Of a stretch of 64,000 bases of DNA, positions 46,101 through 53,405 are shown in pieces. The notes under the pieces were generated by a model. The model made no database searches and was not told the origin of the DNA. It saw only the letters and a program-made list of their open reading frames with translations. The first letter of the stretch is position 1. Every line of letters begins with the position of its first letter. This DNA comes from Deinococcus carri (GTDB taxonomy: Bacteria; Deinococcota; Deinococci; Deinococcales; Deinococcaceae). The DNA lies in NCBI RefSeq assembly GCF_039545055.1, contig NZ_BAABRP010000011.1, forward strand, positions 51,766 through 115,765. Direction: 5' to 3'. The translations under genes were made by a program, and so were the position numbers.

Positions 46101-48398
46101 GGCCGACGCGCGACCGAGGCCTTACCGAACCTCGACCGCGGGCTGATCGACACCTACGCGCGCCTCGTCGCCGAGGGCGAGTCCATGCACACGGAGCGGC
46201 ACTTTCCTCACGTGGACCGCTGGCTGCGCGTCAACGCGTACCCGCGGGGAGGCGACCACTTCGCCGTGCTGTACGGTGACATCACCGAGCAGAAGCGTGC
46301 AGAGTTGGCGCTGCGGGCGAGCGAGGAGCGGCAGGCGTTCCTGCTGAAGCTCAGCGATACCCTGAGGCCCCTGGCGGAGCCCGCCGCGATCCAGGCTGCC
46401 GCCACGCGGCTGCTTCGGGAGCGCTTTGATGCCGGCTGGTGCTACTACACTGAGTACGACGAGGCCGGTACGGTGGCCACCATCCTCGCGGACGCCGCCC
46501 GCGCCGGCCTGCCCTCGCTCGTTGGTCGCCACGACGTGTCCGACGTCCCGGAGTTCATCGCCTTCCGCCGCAGCGGGCAGTTGTTCAACGCGCCGGACCT
46601 CGCCAGCTACGAACGGCTCAGCCCGCGGATCAGGGAGCGCTACACCCGCTTCGGCGTGCGTTCCCTGCTGGGGGTGGCGCTGGCCAAGGAACGCGGGCCC
46701 TTGTCCACCCTGATCATGGGCGATACCGCGCCGCGCCACTGGCCGCAGGAGGCAGTGGATCTGCTCGGCGAAGTCGCCGAGCGCACCTGGGCGGCGGTCG
46801 AGCGCGCCCGCGCCGAGGCGGCGCTGCGCGAGAGCGAGGCGAAGTACCGCACGCTGTTCGAGTCGATCGATGAGGGCTTCGTGCTCGCCGAAGTGATGTA
46901 CGACGAGTCGGGACAGCCCGTCGACGCTCTGTATCTCGAAGGCAATCCGGCGGCTTCGGGGATGACCGGCGTTCCTGACTACACCCATCGGTGCCTCAGC
47001 GAAGTGGTGCCCGGCTTCGAGTCGTATTGGCTGGAAATCTACGACCGGGTGGCCCGGACCGGACGCAGTGAGCGCCTGGAGCAGTACGCCGCACCACTCG
47101 GCCGTTGGTACAACTTCTACGTGTTCCGCATTGAGGAACCGGCGGTGCGCGGCAGCAGGCGTGTGGCTGTGATCTTCCAGGACATCACCAGGCGCAAACA
47201 GTACGAGCGGCGGCAGGAATTTCTCCTGGGCTTGAGCGATGCGCTCCGCTCGCTCGGCAAGCCAGCAGAGATTCAGGCGGCGGCGACAGAGTCCCTCCGT
47301 GAGTACTTCTCCGCCGGCTGGTGTTTCTACGCCGAGTGGGACGAACACGCCACAGTTGGCGAGGTGCTGCGGGACGCCACCCGCGAGGGGCTGCCCTCGC
47401 TGGCCGGGCGTCACGATGTCTCGGACGTTCCCGAGTTTCTGGACTTCCTCAGGTCGGGGCAGGAGGTCTGCGTCAGCGACTGCGCGAGCTACGAGCGGCT
47501 GACCCCACGCATCCGCGAGCGCTACGGGGCCGTCGGCTTCTGCTCGATGCTGGGGACGCCGCTGCTCAAGGAGGGGCACCTCGTCGCGACCCTGATGGTC
47601 GGCGACACGGAGCCGAGGGAGTGGCCCGAAGACGCCACCACGCTCGTCCGGGAGGTCGCCAACCGGACCTGGTCCGCCCTCGAACGCGCCCGCGCCGAGA
47701 ACGCCCTGCGCGCCCTGAATGCCACTCTCGAAGAGCGGGTGGAGGAACGCACCCGCCGTCTCACCGACCTGAACAGCGAACTGCGTGCCCTCGCCGCCGC
47801 GTCGTCCCGCGAACTCAACGAACCGCTGCGGAGATTGCGCGGCTTTCTCCAGTTGCTCGAACGCCGCGCCGAGGGTGGACTCGACGACCAGATGCGGCGC
47901 TACCTGGGGTTGATTCAGGCGGAAGCGCAGCGGGCGGAGGCGCTGGCCGAGAGCTTCAGGGCGCTCGCGCACCTCGAACACCGCGACCTGAAACCGTCCC
48001 GGGTGCCCCTCACGCCGCTCGTGATGCAGATCCGCAGCGACCTCGCCCCGGCCCTCGGCGCGCGCCGGGTGAAGTGGACCGTGGGGGAGCTGCCCGTCGT
48101 GGAGGGCGACCCCTTGCTGCTCCGCCAGGCATTCACGGAACTCGTGCATCACGCCCTGAGGCTCGTGCCGGGCACCAGCGAGGCACGGGTCGAGGTCGGC
48201 GCAGAGCCATCGGCGGATGGGGTGTGCGTCACCGTGGCCGTCGCCCCCCTGGACCCAGGGGCGACCACCTTGGACGGGAACGGCCTGTCCACGGCGCGGC
48301 GGGTGGCGCAACGCCACGGCGGCACGCTGGACGTGAACACGCAGGGGGAGGTGGCCCGGTTCGTGATACAGCTGCCCGCTCGCCTGATCCCGACGTGA
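40128..48398 (+). CDS. Giant CheB-histidine kinase-receiver-GAF/PAS hybrid with a C-terminal pseudo-kinase
   Basis: This 2756-residue protein starts with a CheB methylesterase domain (1-190) that keeps the Ser (VTSAGGVEAV), His (VGQHLKVTSALVEIL) and Asp (VLTGMAHDGAAGA) positions. PAS/GAF segments follow (about 200-530). A first kinase has FFSNVSHEFRTPLTMI (about 554), SNLLSNALKF, DTGVGISPDE and GAGIGLAMVDEL. A receiver is next (about 828-945: VLVVDDDADM, LMLADVLMPGLDG, LTKPFSS). Then come PAS, a coiled coil, and GAF/PAS units repeated from about 1280 to 2525. The last 210 residues look like a second kinase in which SSRELNEPL replaces SVSHDLRTP: His is now Arg, and no clear G1 box remains. No chemotaxis genes are nearby and no CheR is fused. 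Role: integration of many signals; substrate of the CheB domain unknown. Confidence 0.85.
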   Translation: MPSHPHSTTLPFDVLALVTSAGGVEAVSAVLADLPAGLPAAVLVGQHLKVTSALVEILSRRSRLPVQWVESGTVLEPGRIYVSPPHTILEVLPDRSCALTPLRGLLLEERPLDRLLASLADSFGARVLSVVLTGMAHDGAAGARAVRDAGGAVLVQSPDTAAHADMPRAAIEAGAADLVLPLQNIGRTAADLLAGGRFPQPRNEAEIRGALFAGSGPAREALRGVDWEATPLGPVMGWSESLKVVLASVLHSRFPTCIFWGEEFVQLYNDAWVSVLGHLHPRAMGLPAWVSWNGLWASQVATYRTVLEIGEATYAENQPFELNRHGFVEEAYFTSSMSPLRDDRGAVRGVITVVSETTAQVLSARRMAALRALTAAAGAHDLAAAYARVEGVSAEIPGDLPFALLYEVDAEGLWATRCAHAGVDAPAAPAPRRVDLLSANAPWPLGQAVRQRSTVYAAPHGAGPGDLRTGTRDEAVGGALVVPLRSGEGDVRHVLVAGLSARLPFDDAYRDFIELFAQQAGSNLAQARLREQERERLAQLAELDRARTEFFSNVSHEFRTPLTMILAPLEDALTLPETAAGPLREELDMASRNARRLLSLVDTLLDFSRIEAGRLRPGLVPTDLAALTLEIARLFRPAIERAGLHFEVDCPPLPRAVPVDPAMWERIVSNLLSNALKFTFEGTVTLRLRELPQHVQLDVSDTGVGISPDEQPHVFRRFHRVRGTRARTEEGAGIGLAMVDELVRLHRGRVRVSSEPGRGTTFTLWLNVTDVGLRPASEGEPVRAGHPLAAQLAQEAGRWIDAPAKPPQGVLESMVGPAGEALPVHQPGAHVLVVDDDADMREYLARTLGERWRVTLAASGDEALALARQDPPDLMLADVLMPGLDGFSLLRAWRADRELGTVPLILLTARVNEEAAIEGILAGADDYLTKPFSSRELVARVGAQLELSHVRRQGEQEVRELLALVPVGVYACDREGRLGYHNRRAAELWGHEPDPDDTTWALCGGPRVLDATGDPVRADDSPVTRVLRSGEPLSDVELTLERADGARLELLLNIRPLRGPEGEVAGAICAFLDVSARKEAERELQALNEELERRVQERTAALSASEARLAAELAGARVLQRLSTSLLSEQQPQALHGQVLAAAMRLLGADAASIQLLEPGGERMVVLAARNIHPQSQEYWQHVDASPASPRVPSFRLAGRVLVEDVEASAELAGTRDLEEFRRSGLRAVQSTPLVSRSGRPIGLISTHWRSPRRLHDLDFNLFDVLVRQLADLLERSQAEEALRASEERQAFLLELSDALRPLADPVAIQETASRMTAEHLDIGRVAYCEIRYEPDIVVIVERDWPRRGMPSVAAGRYRMDDFGPFMTRELTAGRPAIVADATSDPRISGAERENWSQLDITASCAVPVMKEARFVAYLVAQDNRRHDWTGHELALLREVSERTWAAVERARAEDALRESEAKYRTLFETMGQGYCELELIRDADGRAVDQLYLELNPAFERLFGIPVAQARGHRASEVMPGLEPSWHAAFDRVARSGVPERLEQEVASYGRWFEVFTYPRGGDRLTVLYEDVTERKHAEDVLRASEERQTFLLRLSDALRPLSDPIEIQSEAARVLGHHFGAGRAAYAEIEADNVHFTVHRDYTDGVPSFAGRYPFEGFGARFFAELRTGRTVCVTDAPRDPKLSEAERTVYAAIMVRAAVGVPLIKGGRLAALFFLHFPEPHEWTPGEVALVEEVAERTWAAVERARAEEALRTSERRTHIQNEAFQSAMNGEPLARSLNTLTRIVKEQLGGDVRTAFYLAYPDGTSLHAIDGAGDMPQTYTGPLDGFPVGDASFCSGYAIASGHPALTPDILEDPRWQPYLGLASAHHFRSASSYPILTAEGKAVGSFAMYFAGVHEASAQEFAVAEAITQAAAIILSRHTEAVERERAEVALRESEEKYRTLFETMDEGFALCELVRDADGHVVDYRYLELNSALVRHSGLTPEALRGRRATEALPNLDRGLIDTYARLVAEGESMHTERHFPHVDRWLRVNAYPRGGDHFAVLYGDITEQKRAELALRASEERQAFLLKLSDTLRPLAEPAAIQAAATRLLRERFDAGWCYYTEYDEAGTVATILADAARAGLPSLVGRHDVSDVPEFIAFRRSGQLFNAPDLASYERLSPRIRERYTRFGVRSLLGVALAKERGPLSTLIMGDTAPRHWPQEAVDLLGEVAERTWAAVERARAEAALRESEAKYRTLFESIDEGFVLAEVMYDESGQPVDALYLEGNPAASGMTGVPDYTHRCLSEVVPGFESYWLEIYDRVARTGRSERLEQYAAPLGRWYNFYVFRIEEPAVRGSRRVAVIFQDITRRKQYERRQEFLLGLSDALRSLGKPAEIQAAATESLREYFSAGWCFYAEWDEHATVGEVLRDATREGLPSLAGRHDVSDVPEFLDFLRSGQEVCVSDCASYERLTPRIRERYGAVGFCSMLGTPLLKEGHLVATLMVGDTEPREWPEDATTLVREVANRTWSALERARAENALRALNATLEERVEERTRRLTDLNSELRALAAASSRELNEPLRRLRGFLQLLERRAEGGLDDQMRRYLGLIQAEAQRAEALAESFRALAHLEHRDLKPSRVPLTPLVMQIRSDLAPALGARRVKWTVGELPVVEGDPLLLRQAFTELVHHALRLVPGTSEARVEVGAEPSADGVCVTVAVAPLDPGATTLDGNGLSTARRVAQRHGGTLDVNTQGEVARFVIQLPARLIPT

Positions 48399-48674
48399 AC
48401 GGTGCTTGCGGCTGGAGGCAGCGTGAGATGACTCTTTTCACGGGCCTGGGGCGCGGCGGTGGCAGGTGCAGGGGGCGCACCGACCGCGGGACTGATACGA
48501 GATTTGATTCCAGGGAATCAGGACTTGCAAAGCTGAGGAGTGGCGTCCCCAGGGGCGTCCGTTCACGACGACTGCGCAGCGGAGCGAGGAGTAAAAAGGA
48601 CGGGATGGCGGCGATGGACCATGAGCAAGTCCGCCTACGTTGCTCGCGGCAAGAAAGGCGAGGGGCCGCCCCCG
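48399..48674. other. Intergenic region
   Basis: No gene is supported between the giant hybrid gene and the convergent MFS pseudogene. The region holds the dispersed repeat described at 48493-48620. Confidence 0.5.
48493..48620. repeat. Copy of the GATTCC..GGAATC dispersed element
   Basis: Left end TGATACGAGATTTGATTCC, core GATTCC-AG-GGAATC (48506-48519) and the segment GCGGAGCGAGGAGTAAAAAG match the element at 36843-36970. The right end is less clear. A GTCCCC/GGGGCG hairpin lies inside. Confidence 0.5.
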
Positions 48675-49943
48675 TCAAGTGTCTGTTACGGGTGACTGCG
48701 GCAACTTTTCCAAGTGCCAGACGGGTGAGAAACGTACCCAGAGCCAGGCTACGGACATCAGCCCCGTGCCAATCCACAAGGCGGTTCGCACCCCCACCTT
48801 CTCTCCCAGGAAGCCGAAAAAGAGGGCACCGAGTGGCAGGATGCCGTAGGTGAGCGTTCGGTAACTGGCGGCCATTCGGCCGAGCAGGTTGGCGGGAGAG
48901 AGCGCCTGGCGCAGGCTGAGGAAGTGAATGGAGGAAGCGGCCACGCCCATGCCTTCCAGGAAAAAGGCCGTCATGAGCAAAGGCAGCGTGAGACCCGGAG
49001 CACTCTGGGCCGCAGGCACCAGCAGCGGGGGGATGCAGGCCAGGGCCGCCGTGCTCACCAGTGCCCGCCCAAAACCGATGCGGCGGGCCAGTGGCCCCGC
49101 CAGCATGGAGCCGATCAAGGCCCCCACGCCCGCCGCGCCGTAAACCAACCCGATCCTGTCTGCGCTCAAGTGCAGTTCGCGGGTGGCGTAGAGCACCAGC
49201 AGGGTGGAGAGCGCCTGCGCAGCGCCATTAAAATTGGCGGCCTCCACCGCCATAATCCGGAGCATCGGATGGCGAAAGATGAGTTGCAGACCCTCCTTGA
49301 CCTCCCTGATGAGATTGACCTTCTGCCTGCCGTGTGCTGGCCGGGTTTCGGCATGCCGGATGCTGCCGATTCCCAGGGCGCTCAGCAGGTAAGAGGCGGC
49401 GTCCACGGCGACAGCCACGGGAGCGCCGAACCACCCCACCAGCACACCCGCCAGCCCAGGTCCAGCGATTTCGGCCATCGAGGCGCTCGCCTGCAACTTG
49501 CTGTTACCCTCGACCAGATGGTGCTGTCCGACCAGACCGGGCAGGTAGGACGAGTAGGCCAGGTGAAACAGGGCATCGAGCGTCCCTACGCAGAAGGCGA
49601 TGGGCTAGATGAATTCCATTCGCAGCCAGCCGAGCATCGCCCCCAGTGGAATCAGGGCCAGTAGGAGGGCGCGCCCCAGATTTGCCAGCACGAGCAGTGG
49701 TCGGCGGCGGCGGCGATCCACCCACACGCCCAGGGGCAGCGAGAGCAACAGGAACGGGAGGAATTGCGCCGCCCCGAGATACCCCATCTGGGCAGGAGTT
49801 GCGTTCAGGAGCTGGACGGCCATCAGCGGCAGGGCCAGCGTGGTGATGGCCGAGCCGAAAAGCGAAACCGTCTCGCTGCCCCAGAGCTTCAGGAAGTTCG
49901 TGTCAACCCATAACCCTCGACTGACCGGCTGTTCAGTGGTCAC
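48675..49943 (-). pseudogene. MFS transporter gene interrupted by an in-frame TAG
   Basis: The full frame has 423 codons, normal for a 12-helix MFS exporter. It starts at GTG 49943, overlapping the stop of the upstream DinB-like gene (GTGA). The N-terminal part (LWVDTNFLKLWGSETVSLFG .. DRRRRRPLLVLANLGRALLL) is intact up to MEFI. TAG at 49607-49605 follows, then the same frame continues with PIAFCVGTLDALFHLAYSSY, where homologues usually have an aromatic residue at the stop. The remaining helices are intact to the end (..SPVTDT). One substitution (probably a Tyr codon to TAG) would repair the gene. It may be a drug exporter that has decayed recently. Confidence 0.85.
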
Positions 49944-50383
49944 GCGGTGGCCTTGAGAATCTGGACGACGGAACCGGCGTGGTAGGCCGCATGCGTGAGC
50001 TGGTTCAGGACGATGTTCAGCTTCTTCTGGTTCCACCCGTCCATGCGCCCAATGTCCTGCTGGAAGCTCGACATCTCGGATTCCAGTTCAGCTTTCAGGG
50101 CATCCCATTCTTCGTCGTTGACCTGCATGTGCGTGAAGGAGGCGTCCTGGTCGCCGTCCATCGCCTCCCCGGCCAGGCCACGCCTTGCCAGTCTCAGCCA
50201 GTACAGGACGTGGCCGATCTGGCCCGCTGCACTCGAAGTCCCGCCGGGGTTAGGCCGGGAGGCGTGTTCAGCAGGGACACCCTCGACGCGCAGGAGCAGG
50301 CCCTTGAACCAGTCTTCTTCGAGATAGACGGTGTGCATCTGCCTGGCGAGAACGTGTGTGACGGCATTTTCTTGCTCGGACAT
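49940..50383 (-). CDS. DinB-like four-helix protein
   Basis: The 147-residue protein starts at ATG 50383 behind AGGAGG. It is helical, with HTVYLEEDWFKGLL, AAGQIGHVLYWLRLARRG and LNQLTHAAYHAGSVVQIL. The last segment resembles the histidine helix (HxxYHxG) of the DinB/YfiT metal-binding superfamily. These are thought to be thiol-dependent transferases or hydrolases; the substrate is unknown. It is coupled to the broken MFS gene and divergent from a CGNR regulator. Confidence 0.75.
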   Translation of the reverse strand: MSEQENAVTHVLARQMHTVYLEEDWFKGLLLRVEGVPAEHASRPNPGGTSSAAGQIGHVLYWLRLARRGLAGEAMDGDQDASFTHMQVNDEEWDALKAELESEMSSFQQDIGRMDGWNQKKLNIVLNQLTHAAYHAGSVVQILKATA

Positions 50384-50401
50384 ACGGAACCTCCTGAGGT
50401 A

Positions 50402-50477
50402 GTAACCCTTGAAACTGTTTTCAGAGGGTACAACATTTCCGGGCAAAGCAACCACTAATCCAGTCTGAAGGGGTTAC
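50402..50477. promoter_or_regulatory. Paired inverted sites in a divergent promoter region
   Basis: GTAACCCTTGAAACTG (50402-50417) and, inverted, CAGTCTGAAGGGGTTAC (50461-50477) flank the DinB/CGNR divergent promoters. They match with a one-base insertion and two substitutions. They are natural candidates for operators of the CGNR regulator. Confidence 0.5.
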
Positions 50478-50494
50478 CACGTTAAACTGCCTGC

Positions 50495-51121
50495 ATGAAG
50501 GCGTCCACCACAACGTTCGCGTTCCTGGCGGAGCGGCTGTGCCTGGATTTCGCCAACACGGTGGACTGGCATGCCAGCGGGCACCCCGAGGAACGCCTGA
50601 AGACCGTGGCTGACCTGCTGAAGTGGGGAGAAGATGCTCAACTGCTGGACGCCCAGACCCGCCGACAGTTGGCTGAGTCTGCGGAAGTCCACCCCGATCA
50701 GGCAGAGGTAGCCCTTACGCGGGCGCGTGAACTGCGCGAGGCCATCTACCGGGTGTTCAGTGCTGTGGGTCATGACCATCAGCCAACCGCGACCGACCTG
50801 GAAGCCCTGACCCAGGCCAGACTGGAGGCCGCCCGGCACCAGCACCTCCAGAGTGGCGGGGGGGACTTCCGCTGGGTCTGGGATGACGTACCCGACCTGA
50901 GCCGCGTCTGGTGGCCCGTAGCGCTTGATGCTGCCGACCTCTTGACCTCCGACCTGCGCCACAGGGTAGGGGAGTGTGCCGATGATCGGGGATGTGGCTG
51001 GCTCTTTTTGGATGTCAGCAAAGCCGGGCGTCGCCGCTGGTGCAGCATGAAGGACTGTGGAAACCGGGCCAAAGCCCAGCGCCATCGCGCGACAGCAGAC
51101 CGTTCACGGGAACAACCGTAA
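50495..51121 (+). CDS. CGNR zinc-finger regulator (ABATE domain)
   Basis: The 208-residue protein has an N-terminal ABATE region (FLAERLCLDFANTVDWHASG .. ELREAIYRVFSAV) and the C-terminal CGNR zinc finger (about 165-195): GCGWLFLDVSKAGRRRWCSM then KDCGNRAKAQRHR. This family is a group of putative transcription factors, often next to transporter or detoxification genes. It is divergent from the DinB-MFS operon and likely controls it. Confidence 0.87.
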   Translation: MKASTTTFAFLAERLCLDFANTVDWHASGHPEERLKTVADLLKWGEDAQLLDAQTRRQLAESAEVHPDQAEVALTRARELREAIYRVFSAVGHDHQPTATDLEALTQARLEAARHQHLQSGGGDFRWVWDDVPDLSRVWWPVALDAADLLTSDLRHRVGECADDRGCGWLFLDVSKAGRRRWCSMKDCGNRAKAQRHRATADRSREQP

Positions 51122-51192
51122 AAGCCCGGCGCACGTAAGCTGGCGCAAACTCGCTCCGGTTGCCCCAACCCGCCTACTTTCCGGATAGGCTC

Positions 51193-51819
51193 TTATTCCA
51201 CGCCGCCACGCACCAGCAGCAGGCTCAAGGTGTACTCCGGTGCGTTCGGTGTCTCCCACCGCGCCGCTTCCTCCAGCAGGTTGAGCAACTGCCTCTTCAA
51301 GAGTCGCGCTTGCGCCTCGTTCAACCGCAGGCCGGCGATCGTCAGCATCAGCGGCTCGTCCCCGGCGAACACGTCCCGGGCCGGACCTGCCTCGTCGCCA
51401 ATCTCCAGGTTGCTGTCGGTTTCGCCTTGCGACAGCCAGAGGCCCCACACCGGGGCATAGTCCTGTGCCTGCCGGGCGGCCAGCGTCGCGATCTGCGCCA
51501 TGCGCGGCCTGATCTGTCCCCACCAGAAGGCGTCCAGCGTCTCGGCCGCCGTCACGTCATAAGGAATAAACCACCGGGGGGCGACCCGGTAGCGTTGGAT
51601 TGGCCGTCCAGCACGGGGGTCCACCCGTTCCACAACCGCCACCCCGGCCCGCTGCAATTTGAGCAGCAGGTACGAGGCGCGGGGCAAGGGGAGCTGGAGC
51701 CGGTGGGCCACCTCCGTGGCGCTGCGGGCGTCTTGCATCAGGTACTGCAACAGGGGCCGGAACTCGGGATGCAGCAGCAACGCCGCCTGCTGGGATGTGG
51801 CGACGTGGTGGGCAGTCAC
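51193..51819 (-). CDS. Winged-helix (ArsR-like) regulator
   Basis: The 208-residue protein begins with a winged helix (about 10-80): PEFRPLLQYLMQDARSATEV, AHRLQLPLPRASYLLLKLQR, and AGRPIQRYRV as the wing. The rest is helical and resembles other two-domain ArsR/PadR-type proteins without a metal-binding cysteine pair. GTG 51819 lies six bases after TAGACT. It is divergent from an MFS transporter and probably represses it. Confidence 0.75.
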   Translation of the reverse strand: MTAHHVATSQQAALLLHPEFRPLLQYLMQDARSATEVAHRLQLPLPRASYLLLKLQRAGVAVVERVDPRAGRPIQRYRVAPRWFIPYDVTAAETLDAFWWGQIRPRMAQIATLAARQAQDYAPVWGLWLSQGETDSNLEIGDEAGPARDVFAGDEPLMLTIAGLRLNEAQARLLKRQLLNLLEEAARWETPNAPEYTLSLLLVRGGVE

Positions 51820-51825
51820 GTCCAG

Positions 51826-51831
51826 AGTCTA
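51826..51831 (-). promoter_or_regulatory. Putative leaderless -10 box (TAGACT)
   Basis: The hexamer ends six bases before GTG 51819, and no Shine-Dalgarno is present. Same box and spacing as at 32386-32391. Confidence 0.45.
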
Positions 51832-51892
51832 GGGGGACTCAACCCGAACTTGGGCCTGTTTTTTCAGGGAGCTTCCTTTCAACACTGGCAGC

Positions 51893-53188
51893 ATGTCCCC
51901 CACGCTCTGGAACCGCAGTTTCGTCCTCTGGCTTCTCGGCACAGCCCAGTCGCAGTTCGGCAGCGCTCTCGCCGGCATCGCCCTGAGCTTTCTGGTGCTG
52001 CATCAGACCGGGTCCGCCCGGCAGATGGCCCTGACCCTGGCGTGTACCTTGCTCCCCAGTCTCCTGATGCCTCTCGCCGGGGCGCTGGTGGACCGCTGGT
52101 CCCTGAAGCGGCCCCTCATCGGGGCGGATGTGGCGCGCGGCCTGCTGCAACTGACGGTCGGCAGCCTGGCTCTGGTCTGGGGCGAGGTGCCCCTCTGGCT
52201 GGTCAATACGGCGGCCGTCCTGACCGGCCTGGCTGGCCTCTTTGCCGGGCCGGCGGCAAGTGCGGCGGTGCCCGCGCTGGTGGCCCCGACCCAGTTGGCC
52301 CGCGCCAATGGACTGCTGGGCAGTGTGGGCCGGGGGGCCTGGCTGCTGGGCACGCTGGCGGGCGGCTGGATCGTGAGCACCTGGTCGCCCCCGATGGCCA
52401 TCCTGGCCGATGGCCTGAGTTTCCTGGTGATGGCCGTGCTGCTGGGCTGGGTCAGCTTGCCTGGTCGGCCAGCCGCGCCCAGCGTGAGACCCAGCCTGTG
52501 GGCCGACCTGCGCGCGGGCCTCCAGGTGATGGGGCGTTCACGCCTCCTGGTGCTGGCCCCGGTGATTGCCCTGCTGCTCAACGCCAGTCTGGCCCCGGTC
52601 ACGGCCATCCTGCCCAAACTGTTCGACACCCTGGGCGCGTCGGCCACCGGGTACGGAACGTTCCTCGCCCTGGAAAGCCTGGGACTCCTGGCTGCTGGAC
52701 TGCTGCTCGTCAGGCTCGGTGAGCGCGCCGCACCCGGTCACCTGATCAGCGCTGGACTGCTGCTGACGGCGGGCACCTACGCCGCCTTGTGGCAGTGCCC
52801 GCGAACGGAGGCGTTGTTGCCGGGGGCCGCGCTGCTGGGCTTTGGGTTCGGGTTGGTCAACGTCCCGTTCCAGACGCTGATCCAGCAACAGGTCCCGCAG
52901 GCCTACCTGGGGCGGGTCTTCAGCGTGCTGGGTATGGTGTCGAGTGTCGGCATGCCGCTGAGCCTGTTGCTGGTTGCACCGCTGTTGGACCGCCTGCCCC
53001 TGGCCGTCTGGTTGGGGTTCGCGGCGCTGGCGCAGGGTCTGGGGTGGCTCGCGTGGTGCTGGGGGCTGCGGACACAGCGGGACGGAGACGGGGCCGTGCC
53101 TCAGTCAGCCCACGGACACCCCGCACAATGTGCGCAGGCTCCTGCGGCTCAGGTTGACGGTGCTCGAAGCACCACGTCGTCAGGCTGA
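51893..53188 (+). CDS. MFS efflux transporter
   Basis: The 431-residue protein has about twelve hydrophobic helices. Helix 1 starts FVLWLLGTAQSQFGSALAGI, and the loop 2-3 signature is GALVDRWSLKRPLIGADVAR (variant of GxxxDRxxRR). It fits the multidrug or macrolide exporter group. The hydrophilic C-terminal tail of about 35 residues is unusual and may be non-essential. It is divergent from the winged-helix regulator and only distantly related to the broken MFS gene at 48675-49943. Confidence 0.85.
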   Translation: MSPTLWNRSFVLWLLGTAQSQFGSALAGIALSFLVLHQTGSARQMALTLACTLLPSLLMPLAGALVDRWSLKRPLIGADVARGLLQLTVGSLALVWGEVPLWLVNTAAVLTGLAGLFAGPAASAAVPALVAPTQLARANGLLGSVGRGAWLLGTLAGGWIVSTWSPPMAILADGLSFLVMAVLLGWVSLPGRPAAPSVRPSLWADLRAGLQVMGRSRLLVLAPVIALLLNASLAPVTAILPKLFDTLGASATGYGTFLALESLGLLAAGLLLVRLGERAAPGHLISAGLLLTAGTYAALWQCPRTEALLPGAALLGFGFGLVNVPFQTLIQQQVPQAYLGRVFSVLGMVSSVGMPLSLLLVAPLLDRLPLAVWLGFAALAQGLGWLAWCWGLRTQRDGDGAVPQSAHGHPAQCAQAPAAQVDGARSTTSSG

Positions 53189-53368
53189 GGGAGCCTCTGC
53201 CCGGCTGTGAAGGACAGGCGGTAGGGGTGAGGACCAGTGGATGACCCGTGACTCAGGTCCTGTTTGCAGGTCGGCCAACTCCCCGATTCCGCTTCCAGGA
53301 GCCTTTGCGGGACAGGGAGCCGGGGGAGGGGAGACGGCCGCACTCCTCAGGGGTCACTCCCGCAAAAC

Positions 53369-53398
53369 TTGACTTATCTAGTCGGATTACTTCACTAT
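53369..53398 (+). promoter_or_regulatory. Promoter of the siderophore operon with an overlapping palindrome
   Basis: TTGACT (53369-53374) and CACTAT (53393-53398) are spaced 18 bases, and CACTAT ends seven bases before ATG 53406 with no ribosome site. GACT-TATCT-AGTC (53371-53383) overlaps the -35 box and could be a metal-regulator (Fur or DtxR-like) operator. The match to a known box is not exact. Confidence 0.5.
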
Positions 53399-53405
53399 CT
53401 TCCCC

